Assembly (NCBI GenBank): GCA_963822695.1
Contig: CAWGJH010000024.1
Location: 248,001-312,000, forward strand
Source: GCA-003244245 sp963822695
Lineage (GTDB): Bacteria; Actinomycetota; Actinomycetes; Mycobacteriales; Pseudonocardiaceae
Reading direction: 5' to 3'
Length of the DNA: 64,000 nt
The first letter of the stretch is position 1. Each line of letters opens with the position of its first letter. Below are positions 1-7,849 of the stretch, piece after piece. The notes under the pieces are model-generated. The model did no database searches, was not told where the DNA came from, and saw nothing but the letters and a program-made list of their open reading frames with translations. A program made the position numbers and the translations under genes.

Positions 1-2
1 CG

Positions 3-143
3 ATCGGTTTCGCCAACCTCATGGTGAGCATGCAGGACGGGTCGATCGTGTTCGATCCCCATGTCACGGGCGAATGCGTGATCTCCCTCGATGAGGACGG
101 GGCCAAGACGCTGCGCGACCTCCTGACGCAGTGGCTGGGGTGA
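3..143 (+). CDS. C-terminal end of a small unknown protein (5' partial)
   Basis: An open frame enters from the left edge and stops with TGA at 141-143. It encodes 46 residues beginning IGFANLMVSMQDG, with the stretch FDPHVTGECVISLDEDGA, and ending LLTQWLG. There is no membrane segment and no domain I can name. The DPHVTG...L..D.A..LRD.L..WLG pattern looks like small actinobacterial hypothetical proteins often encoded near XRE/DUF397-type regulators; that is recollection, not a search result. An ATG at 21 could be an internal methionine or the start. GC-rich third positions support coding. Confidence 0.5.
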   Translation: MGFANLMVSMQDGSIVFDPHVTGECVISLDEDGAKTLRDLLTQWLG

Positions 144-253
144 CCTTGTCCCCGCCACGAGCTTGAAGTGTGTGAGGTCCCGCAGGCTGTCCCCAGCCGT
201 CCCCAGGGTCTGACAATAACGAAGCATCAGCGAGGATTCACGATCATTCACCG

Positions 254-293
254 CCGTGCGGCGGTGGCGCATTGCTGCGCCACCGCCGCACGG
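254..293. repeat. Perfect inverted repeat (18-bp arms, 4-nt loop) upstream of heptad-repeat gene
   Basis: The left arm 254-271 (CCGTGCGGCGGTGGCGCA) is the exact reverse complement of the right arm 276-293, separated by TTGC. It ends 13 bases before the ATG at 307, so it would form a very stable hairpin in the leader of that gene, or act as a terminator of the preceding gene without a T-tract. No Shine-Dalgarno sequence is evident between the hairpin and the ATG. Confidence 0.75.
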
Positions 294-306
294 TACGCTG
301 TCCGGC

Positions 307-744
307 ATGGCTGGCCCGGAAGTCGCCCGGCTCGTGCGCCGAGTCAACGATCAGGACGAGACCGTCCGTGCGATCAGCGACACCGTGCTCGACGTCAAGG
401 AAACGGTGGATCAGCACACCGAGACGCTGGCGGCGATCCAGGAGACGCTGACCCAGCACGGCGAGACGCTGACCCAGCACGGCGAGACGCTGACCCAGCA
501 CGGCGAGACGCTGACCCAGCACGGCAGAATGCTGACCCAGCAGAGCGAGACGCTGACCCAGCACGGCAGGATGCTGACCCAGCAGAGCGAGACGCTGACC
601 CAGCACGGCAGGATGCTGACCCAGCAGAGCGAGACGCTGACCCAGCACGGCAGGATGCTGACCCAGCAGAGCGAGACGCTGACCCAGCACGGCAGGATGC
701 TGACCGAGATCCTTCGACGGCTCAGTAACAACACCACCGACTGA
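307..744 (+). CDS. Coiled-coil protein with tandem heptad repeats
   Basis: 145 residues. Residues 1-45 are a charged helical region (MAGPEVARLVRRV...). Residues 46-133 are near-perfect heptads: four ETLTQHG units followed by about four and a half 14-residue units ETLTQHGRMLTQQS. Leucine or methionine recurs every seven residues, the pattern of a parallel coiled coil. The tail is EILRRLSNNTTD. There is no signal peptide or membrane segment. The frame is open upstream to 256, but that would put the start inside the hairpin, so ATG 307 is preferred. Similar small actinobacterial proteins with variable numbers of heptads exist in my memory, with no known function. The long open frames on the other strand and in other frames here follow from the repeat period being a multiple of three. 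Confidence 0.7.
   Translation: MAGPEVARLVRRVNDQDETVRAISDTVLDVKETVDQHTETLAAIQETLTQHGETLTQHGETLTQHGETLTQHGRMLTQQSETLTQHGRMLTQQSETLTQHGRMLTQQSETLTQHGRMLTQQSETLTQHGRMLTEILRRLSNNTTD
442..705 (+). repeat. Tandem 21-bp and 42-bp repeats inside the heptad-repeat gene
   Basis: Four 21-bp units encoding ETLTQHG (442-525) run into 42-bp units encoding ETLTQHGRMLTQQS, repeated with nearly identical DNA to about 705. Identity at the DNA level, not only the protein level, indicates recent expansion and a tract likely to vary in copy number between strains. It is not a CRISPR array: the units are contiguous, without unique spacers. Confidence 0.85.
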
Positions 745-825
745 TTCTCGATCGAGCGCCGGAGCCCTTTGCCGGATCACGCCTGCTTCACATCGTCGGC
801 CCCTGGTGAGCGTCGTGCGGGGCGC

Positions 826-2130
826 TTACTGAGCGCGCAGCGGCACACCGCGAATCGAGGCGTCCAGCACGGTGACGGTGTGGGTCAGCGTGAGGTGCTC
901 GCCGAGCCGCCGCGCGCTGGCCGCGATCTGCATCAAGCATCCCGGGTTGGCGGTGACCAGCACCGAGGCCCCGGTGGCGAGCACGTTGCGGGCTTTGCGG
1001 TCCCCCAGTTCGGTGGCCGGCTCGGGGTTGAGCAGGTTGTAGATCCCCGCCGAACCGCAGCACAGGTCTGCTTCGGCGATCTCCGTCAGCGTCAGGCCGG
1101 GAATGGCCCGCAACAACTCCCGAGGCTGGGACCGGACACCTTGGGCGTGTCCGAGATGGCAGGCGTCGTGGTAGGCGATTGTGAGGTCCAGCGGGTGACG
1201 CGGCGCTACCGGGCCGAGCTCGACGAGCAGTTCGGAGACGTCGCGGGTGCGCTCCACGAAAGTCTGCGCGCGTGCGGCGTAGTCGGGATCGTCGCGCAGC
1301 AGGTGTGCGTATTCCTTCATCGCTGAACCGCAGCCCGCGGCATTGACCACGACATGATCCACTCCAGCGGTCTCGAAGCACTCGATCAGCGCCCGGGCGA
1401 AGAAGATCGCCTCGTCCTCGCGGCCCATGTGCTGGGAAAGCGCCCCGCAGCAGCCCTGCCCGCGGGGGATCACGACGTCGCAGCCCTCAGCGGCAAGCAC
1501 CCGCGCGGTGGCGGCGTTGACCTCGGGGAACAACGCGTCCTGTACGCAGCCGGTGAGCATCCCAACCACTGCGCGGCGCCGTCCTGAGGCGGGCACCCGC
1601 TCCGGCAGCGGCTGCCGCCGGGTCAGCGTCGGGGTCAGCGACTCCATCATCCGCAGCGTCGGGGGCAACCGGTCCAGCAGCCCGGTTCGCCGGAGCAGCC
1701 GGTCCAGCCCGCTGCGCTGGTAGAGCGCCAGCGGCCCGCGCAACGCCCGCAACCGCCTCGGGTAGGGGAACACCCAAAAGATCGCCTCGCGGAGCAGCCG
1801 CTCGCGCCAGGGCCGCTCGTAACGCCGCTCCACCTGCGCGCGGGTGTCAGCGATCAGCGTGCCATAGCGCACGCCGGACGGACAGGCCGTCACGCAGGCC
1901 ATGCACCCTAGGCAGGCGTCGAAGTGGTCCACCATCGATGCGGACAGCGGCTCACCCTCCAGCCCGGCCTTCATCAGGTGGATGCGTCCGCGTGGAGAGT
2001 CCATCTCCTCTCCCCACAGCACGTAGGTGGGGCAGGAGGGCAGGCAGAACCCACAGTGCACGCAGTCCTTGACCAGTTCGAGCTGCGGCGGGTGGTGATC
2101 ATCGAAGGCACCCGGTCTGGCCTCGCTCAT
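826..2130 (-). CDS. glcF: Glycolate oxidase iron-sulfur subunit (GlcF type)
   Basis: 434 residues. It carries two 4Fe-4S motifs near the N terminus, CVHCGFCLPSCP (C23, C26, C29, C33) and CLGCMACVTACP (C73, C76, C79, C83), then two cysteine-rich CCG domains (GCCGALSQH and LCCGSAGIYNLLNPE). This is the architecture of the electron-transfer subunit of membrane-associated glycolate or D-lactate oxidase. The start is ATG 2130, sharing one base with the glcE stop (TGATG); the frame is open further upstream, but the overlap and homolog N terminus (MSEARPG) favour this start. It is last in a three-gene operon with glcE and glcD, implying one flavin/Fe-S complex that passes electrons from 2-hydroxyacids to the quinone pool. 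Which acid is used cannot be read from sequence. Confidence 0.9.
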   Translation of the reverse strand: MSEARPGAFDDHHPPQLELVKDCVHCGFCLPSCPTYVLWGEEMDSPRGRIHLMKAGLEGEPLSASMVDHFDACLGCMACVTACPSGVRYGTLIADTRAQVERRYERPWRERLLREAIFWVFPYPRRLRALRGPLALYQRSGLDRLLRRTGLLDRLPPTLRMMESLTPTLTRRQPLPERVPASGRRRAVVGMLTGCVQDALFPEVNAATARVLAAEGCDVVIPRGQGCCGALSQHMGREDEAIFFARALIECFETAGVDHVVVNAAGCGSAMKEYAHLLRDDPDYAARAQTFVERTRDVSELLVELGPVAPRHPLDLTIAYHDACHLGHAQGVRSQPRELLRAIPGLTLTEIAEADLCCGSAGIYNLLNPEPATELGDRKARNVLATGASVLVTANPGCLMQIAASARRLGEHLTLTHTVTVLDASIRGVPLRAQ

Positions 2131-3368
2131 CAGATCCCTCCCACGAACCGACCCGGTGCCAGCCGATATTCCGGGTCGAACTGGTCCTTGAGCCGGCGCA
2201 TCAACGCTAGCGCGGGCACCGGTCCCCATACATCAAGACCAGCCCTGCGGTGCGGTGGTGCGCAGCGCAGCACCGCGTTGCCGCCGTGCAGGGTCGCGAT
2301 CCTGCGCAGCTGCGCCAGTTCGGCACCGAGCCGGTCGCCGTCGTCCAGGCTGGCGGTGAGCACTCCGGCCCCGGCCGAGCCGCGCAACGCGCCAGGGGCG
2401 GTGGCGAGCAGGTCGGCCAGTCCGGTGGGCTGGCAGGTGACCGTCACGGCGGGTCCCTGCGGTGGATGCGGAGGCCGACCCCACCAGTCCGGTGGCTGCT
2501 CAGTCACCGTGGCTGGCGCCCCGACCGCCGCACCGAGCAGGTCCGCGACGGCATCGGCGCGGGCATCGATGCCCCCGGTGACGCCCTCGATGGCGACTGC
2601 AACGGTCACCTGATTGCCCGGCGCGCCGCGGTCCACTTCGATGGCTACCGGGTCGTGCTGCGATGCTCGGATCGCGGCGATGGCGGCTGCGGCGCGCTCG
2701 GCGTCAGCGGCCGGCACGGTGATCCAACGGTTCGCCTCGGGCAGCGGATGCAGCCGGAACACCGCCTCGGTGATCACACCCAGGGTGCCCAACGACCCGG
2801 TGTAGAGCTTGCCCAGGTCATACCCGGCGACGTTTTTCACCACCGTTCCCCCGGAGCGGGTGACGGTGCCGTCAGCGAGGACCACGGTGATACCGATGAG
2901 CAGATCGCGCACCGAGCCGTACCGGTAGCGCAGCGGGCCCGACGCGGCGGTAGCGATCGTGCCCCCAACGGTGCTCCCCCTCGGGCCCCCCGGAGGGTCA
3001 CCGCTGTCCAGCGCCAGTCGCTGCCGGTGCGGCGCCAACGCATCCTGGAGCTCGACCATCCGCAGCCCGGCCTGCACGGTGACGACCAGGTCGCCGGCGA
3101 CATGCGCGAGCACCGTGTTCATCCGGCTGGTATCCACGATCAGATCCACGTCGGTTGGGGGGACACCCCAGGCCAGCCGGGTACCGGTGCCTCGGGCGAC
3201 CACCCGCAGCCCCAGCCTGGCCACTGCGCGCAGCACCGCCGAGACCTCCTCGGTACTGCCCGGCCGCGCCACCCAGCGCGCCGGCACCCCATCCACCGTG
3301 TCGTCGGTGGTGGCCTCGGCCACATCACCGCAGGCCGCCCGCAGCCCTCCGAGGGTGGAGGTGACCAT
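2130..3368 (-). CDS. glcE: FAD-binding oxidase subunit (GlcE type)
   Basis: 412 residues with a PCMH-type FAD-binding domain in the N-terminal half (RPGSTEEVSAVLRAVARLGL, VVARGTGTRLAWG, and the glycine-rich YDLGKLYTGSLGTLGVITEA near residue 190). It is shorter than GlcD and lacks the full C-terminal FAD-oxidase cap, as expected for GlcE, the second flavoprotein subunit of the glycolate oxidase complex. The ATG at 3368 overlaps the glcD stop (TGATG), and its own stop overlaps the glcF start, so the three are translationally coupled. Confidence 0.88.
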   Translation of the reverse strand: MVTSTLGGLRAACGDVAEATTDDTVDGVPARWVARPGSTEEVSAVLRAVARLGLRVVARGTGTRLAWGVPPTDVDLIVDTSRMNTVLAHVAGDLVVTVQAGLRMVELQDALAPHRQRLALDSGDPPGGPRGSTVGGTIATAASGPLRYRYGSVRDLLIGITVVLADGTVTRSGGTVVKNVAGYDLGKLYTGSLGTLGVITEAVFRLHPLPEANRWITVPAADAERAAAAIAAIRASQHDPVAIEVDRGAPGNQVTVAVAIEGVTGGIDARADAVADLLGAAVGAPATVTEQPPDWWGRPPHPPQGPAVTVTCQPTGLADLLATAPGALRGSAGAGVLTASLDDGDRLGAELAQLRRIATLHGGNAVLRCAPPHRRAGLDVWGPVPALALMRRLKDQFDPEYRLAPGRFVGGI

Positions 3369-4843
3369 CAGAACTGCTCGGCCAGGCCTGCGGCTTGCAG
3401 CGGGTGCACACCCTTGTGCCTGCCTGGCACTTCACCGCACAAGCGGGGAGTGGGGAACACCTTGCCGGGGTTACACACCCCGGCGGGATCGAAGGCGCAG
3501 CGCAACCGCTGCATGGTGTCCAGGTCGTCGTCGGTGAACATCTGCGGCATGTATCGAGCCTTGTCCATCCCCACGCCGTGCTCGCCGGTGATCGAGCCGC
3601 CGTAGGCGATGCACAGGTCGAGGATCGCGCTCGAGACCTCCTCCGCAGCCTGCGCCTCGCCGGGTTTGGTCTCGTCGAACAGGACCAGCGGGTGCAGGTT
3701 GCCGTCACCGGCGTGGAACACGTTGGCCACCCGCACCCCCGTACCGGCCGACAGCTCGGCAATGCGGTGCAGCACCTCGGGCAGCACCGTTCGGGGAATC
3801 ACCCCGTCCTGCACGATATAGTCGGGGCTGATCCGGCCCACCGCGGCGAACGCGGACTTGCGACCCTTCCAGAACAGCGCACGCTGGGCAGCGTCCTGGG
3901 CTACCCGGATTTCGACCGCGCCCGCGCCGGTGCAGTGCTGGCGTACTGCGGCGAAGGTGTGCTCCACCTCGGCGACCGGACCGTCCAGTTCCACGATGAG
4001 CACCGCACCAGCTCCCTCGGGGTAACCGCAGGCCACGGCAGCCTCGGCCGCCTCGATCGCCAGCGCGTCCATCATCTCGATGGCCGCTGGGGTGACGCCG
4101 TCGGCGATGATCGCTGACACCGCGGCGCCCGCCTCGTCCACCCCGGGAAAGGCGGCAAGCAGACAGCGCACCGACTCCGGCTCCCGCAGTAGCCGCACCA
4201 CGATCTTGGTGGCGATCCCGAGGGTTCCCTCGCTGCCGACGAACGCGCCGAGCAAGTCGTACCCGGGCACATCGCGGGTCGTCCCACCCAGCCAAACCAG
4301 CTCGCCATCCGGGGTGACGACCTCGACGCCGAGCACGTGATGGGTGGTGAACCCGTACTTGAGGCAGTGCGCCCCGCCGGAGTTCTCCGCGACGTTGCCG
4401 CCCACCGAGCAGATCTGCTGGCTGGACGGGTCGGGGGCGAAGTACCAGCCCTGCGGCGCGGCGGCCTTCGTCACGTCGAGGTTGATCACCCCGGGCTCGA
4501 CGATCGCGCGCTCATTGGCGGGGTCGATCTCCAGGATCCGGCGCATCCTCGAGGTCACGATCAGCACCCCCTCGGCATGCGGCAGCGCACCGCCGGACAG
4601 CCCGGTACCCGAGCCACGGGCCACAAAAGGCACCCCTGCGGCGGCGCAGGCCCGGACCACCGCGGCGATCTGCTCGGCGGACTCCGGCAGCACTACCAGG
4701 CCCGGCACCACGCGGTACTGAGCCAGTCCATCGCACTCGTAGGTGCGTAGTCGCTGCCGGTCGGTGATCACAGACCCACGCCCAAGCAGCGCGCTGAGCT
4801 CCGCCGCCAGCAACCCCAGCCCCGCACCCTCGTGCGTCATCAT
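3368..4843 (-). CDS. glcD: FAD-linked glycolate/D-lactate oxidase catalytic subunit (GlcD type)
   Basis: 491 residues, the usual GlcD length. The N-terminal FAD domain has VPFVARGSGTGLSGGALP and NVAENSGGAHCLKYG; the C-terminal FAD-oxidase domain ends with GEHGVGMDKARYM and FDPAGVCNPGKVFP, all hallmark motifs of the family. It oxidises a 2-hydroxyacid (glycolate or D-lactate) to the 2-oxoacid. GGAGAG lies about six bases before the ATG at 4843; a second ATG follows immediately at 4840. It is first gene of the glcDEF operon, divergent from the phosphodiesterase gene at 4962. A direct repeat TCAGGTGG (4912-4919 and 4923-4930, period 11) lies in the shared upstream region and could bind a regulator. 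Confidence 0.9.
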   Translation of the reverse strand: MMTHEGAGLGLLAAELSALLGRGSVITDRQRLRTYECDGLAQYRVVPGLVVLPESAEQIAAVVRACAAAGVPFVARGSGTGLSGGALPHAEGVLIVTSRMRRILEIDPANERAIVEPGVINLDVTKAAAPQGWYFAPDPSSQQICSVGGNVAENSGGAHCLKYGFTTHHVLGVEVVTPDGELVWLGGTTRDVPGYDLLGAFVGSEGTLGIATKIVVRLLREPESVRCLLAAFPGVDEAGAAVSAIIADGVTPAAIEMMDALAIEAAEAAVACGYPEGAGAVLIVELDGPVAEVEHTFAAVRQHCTGAGAVEIRVAQDAAQRALFWKGRKSAFAAVGRISPDYIVQDGVIPRTVLPEVLHRIAELSAGTGVRVANVFHAGDGNLHPLVLFDETKPGEAQAAEEVSSAILDLCIAYGGSITGEHGVGMDKARYMPQMFTDDDLDTMQRLRCAFDPAGVCNPGKVFPTPRLCGEVPGRHKGVHPLQAAGLAEQF

Positions 4844-4961
4844 CGCTCACTCTCCACCCACCTAGCGTCACATGGATGCTTGTGCACGTTCCAGAGTCCC
4901 CCGGGATCCCGTCAGGTGGGCTTCAGGTGGTGCGACGTCGATCCCGACCGTACCGTGATCA

Positions 4962-5801
4962 GTGGCGCCAGCGCAGAATGGCGACGTGGTCTTGATCCGG
5001 CACCCGTTCCTGGACGGCCCGTTCCCCCGCGCGTTTGCCCACCGGGGTTGGCATCATGGCGAGTTGGCCGGCATGGAGAACTCGCTGGCCGCGTTCCGCT
5101 ATGCCGCCGCGGAGGGCTACCACTACCTGGAGACCGACGTCCGGGCCACCCGGGATGGCGTGGTCGTGGTCATTCACGATGCGACGCTGGACCGCACCAC
5201 CGACGGGTCCGGCGAGGTCGAGAAGTTGGATTGGGCGACGGTAAGAACCGCGCGGGTAGGTGGCCGTGAGCAGGTCTGCCAGCTGGCCGACCTGCTCGAA
5301 GAGCTCCCGGATGCCCTGCTCAACATCGACGTCAAGGCGGACTCGGCGGTCGCTCCGGTGCTGGAGCTGCTGCGTCGCACCAATGGATGGCCCCGGGTGT
5401 GCCTCGCGGCGTTCTCCGACGCGCGGCTGCGGCGGTTGCGCAGGGCCGCCGGGTCACGGCTGCTGACCTCGATGGGCCCCGCATCGGCGGCAGGGCTGCG
5501 GATGCTGTCAGTGTCGCCGTTTCTGCCCACGGTGCGGAGATCCAGAGCAGCACCGGTCCGCGGTGAGTTGGCGCAATTGCCGATGCGTGTAGGCGGCATC
5601 CCGGTGATCGACCGCCCGCTACTGCGCTATGCGCATCACCGTGGTCTGGAGGTGCACGTGTGGACGGTGGACCGGGCCGCAGAGATGCACGCCCTCCTCG
5701 ATCTCGGCGTCAACGGTGTGATCACCGATCGGCCCGACGTGCTGCGCGACGTGCTGCGCTCCCGGCGAGCCTGGCCCGAGACTGACACCCGGCTCCAGTA
5801 G
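4962..5801 (+). CDS. Glycerophosphodiester phosphodiesterase
   Basis: 279 residues from GTG 4962. GDPD-family catalytic features are present: H27-R28-G29, E39 in MENSLAAF, E57 and D59 in LETDVRATRDG, H72 in IHDATLDRTTDG, then LLNIDVKAD and the C-terminal VNGVITDRPDVL. The family hydrolyses glycerophosphodiesters to glycerol-3-phosphate and an alcohol. There is no signal peptide, so a cytosolic enzyme is expected. The start is uncertain: GTG 4986 (MVLIRHPFLDG) is also plausible and neither start has a strong Shine-Dalgarno. It is divergent from glcD and 32 bp upstream of a transporter gene. Confidence 0.88.
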   Translation: MAPAQNGDVVLIRHPFLDGPFPRAFAHRGWHHGELAGMENSLAAFRYAAAEGYHYLETDVRATRDGVVVVIHDATLDRTTDGSGEVEKLDWATVRTARVGGREQVCQLADLLEELPDALLNIDVKADSAVAPVLELLRRTNGWPRVCLAAFSDARLRRLRRAAGSRLLTSMGPASAAGLRMLSVSPFLPTVRRSRAAPVRGELAQLPMRVGGIPVIDRPLLRYAHHRGLEVHVWTVDRAAEMHALLDLGVNGVITDRPDVLRDVLRSRRAWPETDTRLQ

Positions 5802-5833
5802 AGAGACCCAAGTAGCGACGGAAGGCGGTGCGG

Positions 5834-7237
5834 GTGAGCGAGCCGACAGTCCAGCCTGCCCCGGGTACCGAGTTAGCTGGGACTAGTCGCCACCGCGATC
5901 AACGCGCCTGGTGCTGGTATGACTGGGCGAATTCGGTGTTCCCCACTTCGATCATCACCGTGTTCCTCTCGCTCTACCTCACCACGGTGGCGAGGAACGA
6001 CGCGTTAGCCGCCGGCCAGACCTGCCCGACCCGCAATGCCTTGGTCGGATGCAACATCTCGCTGTTTGGGCTGCAATTCCCGGCCGGTTCGCTGTTCGAC
6101 TACCTGCTAGCGTCCGCCACCCTCCTGCAGGTACTGGTACTGCCGCTGACCGGTGCCATCGCCGACCGCACCCAGTGCAAACGGCGAATACTCGGGCTCT
6201 TCGCGTTCATCGGGGCGAGCGCCACAGCGCTGCTCGCGCTGGTGAGTGGAACCAACTGGCGGCTCGGTGTCGTGCTGTTCATCGTGGCGACCACCGGCTA
6301 CTACGCGTCAGTGGTCGTGTACTACTCAGTGCTCCCGGAGATCGCGACGCCCGACGAGCGCGACCGGCTGTCCTCCCGCGGCTGGGCATTCGGTTATCTG
6401 GGTGGCGGCATCGCGTTGGCCCTGAATCTGGCGACCTATCTCGGACGCGATACAGTAGGGTTATCCGAGTCGGCGGCGGTACGGGTCTGCTTTGTCACCG
6501 CCGCGCTGTGGTGGGCCGCCTTCACCTTCATCCCCTTGGCGCGGATGCGCGGCTACCAGCCTCCGCAGGGCACCGAGCGGGGTCTGTCGGTACTCACCGG
6601 GGGTTTCCGCCAGCTGTCCGGCACGCTGCGTAACGCCCGGAGTTACCCGCTGACGCTGGGTTTTCTGGCTGCCTACCTGATCTACGCCGACGGGATCAGC
6701 ACGGTGTCCACCACCGCCGTCCAGTATGGCGATCTTGAGTTGGGGTTGGCGAGCAGTACACTGATCAGTACGGTCCTGATGGTGCAGTTCGTGGCGTTCG
6801 TCGGCGCACTACTGCACGGTTGGGTCGCCGGCCGGTTCGGTGCCAAGCGTACGATCATGGGCAGTTTGGTGATGTGGGCTGGCGTGATCACGGCCGCCTA
6901 CTTCGTCCAAGCGCACAATGAACTCCAGTTCTACGCCGTGGCCGTCGGCATCGGACTGGTGCTGGGCGGCACCAACGCACTGTCCCGGTCGCTGTTCAGC
7001 CAGTTGGTGCCGGCGGGCAGGGAAGCGGAGTACTTCTCGGTCTACAAGATCGGCGAGCGGGCCACCTCCGCTGTGGGGCCGCTGCTGTTCGGCGCCATCG
7101 GCGCAGCCACCGGCTCGTTCCGTCCGGCCATCGTGTCCCTGGTGGCGTTCTTCCTCATCGGCTTCGGGCTGCTCTCGCTAGTTCCGGTACGCCGGGCGAT
7201 CCGGGCGGCGGGCAACCCCGAGCCGGCAGTCGTCTAG
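5834..7237 (+). CDS. MFS transporter, UMF1/Atg22-like
   Basis: 467 residues from GTG 5834, chosen because GGAAGG sits eight bases upstream; the GTG at 5828 is too close to that site. The opening QRAWCWYDWANSVFPTSI is the signature of the UMF1 family (Atg22-like MFS), and about twelve hydrophobic segments follow, with a long hydrophilic segment after LARMRGYQPP typical of the mid-protein loop. Substrate is unknown; amino-acid efflux is known only for the eukaryotic relative. It lies downstream of the phosphodiesterase gene and may be co-transcribed with it. Confidence 0.85.
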   Translation: MSEPTVQPAPGTELAGTSRHRDQRAWCWYDWANSVFPTSIITVFLSLYLTTVARNDALAAGQTCPTRNALVGCNISLFGLQFPAGSLFDYLLASATLLQVLVLPLTGAIADRTQCKRRILGLFAFIGASATALLALVSGTNWRLGVVLFIVATTGYYASVVVYYSVLPEIATPDERDRLSSRGWAFGYLGGGIALALNLATYLGRDTVGLSESAAVRVCFVTAALWWAAFTFIPLARMRGYQPPQGTERGLSVLTGGFRQLSGTLRNARSYPLTLGFLAAYLIYADGISTVSTTAVQYGDLELGLASSTLISTVLMVQFVAFVGALLHGWVAGRFGAKRTIMGSLVMWAGVITAAYFVQAHNELQFYAVAVGIGLVLGGTNALSRSLFSQLVPAGREAEYFSVYKIGERATSAVGPLLFGAIGAATGSFRPAIVSLVAFFLIGFGLLSLVPVRRAIRAAGNPEPAVV

Positions 7238-7403
7238 AGCCTCGCCCGTGCGGATGGACAACGGTTACACTCGAACGGGTGGTGTAGCGCGCCTTCTGGT
7301 GAGGTAACGCATCATATCGCCACTTCGATTCACCCTGTGTGGGGGATGCTCGGTCGTGTCGAGTGGTGAAAGAGGTCACTGCTCCCGGCCTGTCAGCGGC
7401 CCG

Positions 7404-7430
7404 GGGAACGTCGAGGCCTTCTTCGGCGTT
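7404..7430 (+). promoter_or_regulatory. SigR/SigH-type ECF promoter of rbpA
   Basis: GGGAAC at 7404-7409 is followed by exactly 18 bases and GTT at 7428-7430, matching the thiol-stress sigma consensus GGAAY-N18-GTT (SigR in Streptomyces, SigH/SigE in mycobacteria). It predicts transcription starting near 7437, about 55 bases before the rbpA ATG. rbpA is a known SigR target in Streptomyces coelicolor, which supports the call. Confidence 0.75.
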
Positions 7431-7450
7431 ACACCCGGTGAACTGGATCC

Positions 7451-7469
7451 GGGGACCTCTAGGGTCCCC
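7451..7469. repeat. Inverted repeat in the rbpA leader
   Basis: GGGGACC (7451-7457) and GGTCCCC (7463-7469) form a perfect 7-bp stem with a 5-base loop TCTAG. The stem ends 11 bases before the AAGGAG ribosome-binding site at 7481, so it lies in the predicted 5' untranslated region. The role is unknown; it could tune mRNA stability or translation. Confidence 0.5.
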
Positions 7470-7491
7470 GGCCCGGAGAGAAGGAGACACC

Positions 7492-7836
7492 ATGGCCGAC
7501 CGCGTTCTTCGTGGCAGCCGGCTCGGCACAGTCAGTTACGAGACCGACCGGGACCATGATCTTGCTCCTCGCCGGTCGGTGGTCTACGCCTGTCCCAAGG
7601 GCCACGACTTCACCGTGTCGTTCGCCGACGACGCCGAATCGCCGATGATCTGGGAGTGCCGGCTGCACGGCAACGAATCCAGGCTGTTTGACGGTGCCGC
7701 GCCGGAGCCGAAGAAGATCAAGCCGCCACGCACGCACTGGGACATGTTGCTGGAACGCCGCAGCACTACCGAACTCGAAGAGCTGCTCGACGAGCGATTG
7801 ACCGAGCTGCGCGGTCGTCGCACCCGCTCGGCCTGA
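7492..7836 (+). CDS. rbpA: RNA polymerase-binding protein RbpA
   Basis: 114 residues, normal for the family. It begins MADRVLRGSRLGTVSYETD, continues with a zinc-binding core (YACPKGHDF and WECRLHG) and ends in the sigma-interacting domain PPRTHWDMLLERRS...EELLDERLTELRGRR. RbpA binds RNA polymerase and the principal sigma factor, stabilising the open complex, and confers rifampicin tolerance in Streptomyces. The cysteine/histidine pattern resembles the zinc-containing Streptomyces form rather than the mycobacterial one. ATG 7492 has AAGGAG five bases upstream. An ECF-type promoter precedes it. It converges with lnt, an order also seen (rbpA next to lnt/ppm1) in mycobacteria. Confidence 0.95.
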   Translation: MADRVLRGSRLGTVSYETDRDHDLAPRRSVVYACPKGHDFTVSFADDAESPMIWECRLHGNESRLFDGAAPEPKKIKPPRTHWDMLLERRSTTELEELLDERLTELRGRRTRSA

Positions 7837-7849
7837 GAGAAACCGGCTG

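Noticed and set aside
442..705. CRISPR-like array
   Set aside because: Units are contiguous and in frame, with no unique spacers, and no cas genes are present.
244..780. Long open frames on the minus strand and other plus frames across the heptad-repeat gene
   Set aside because: They exist because the repeat unit is a multiple of three, so a stop-free unit stays stop-free in every copy; their proteins have no plausible composition.
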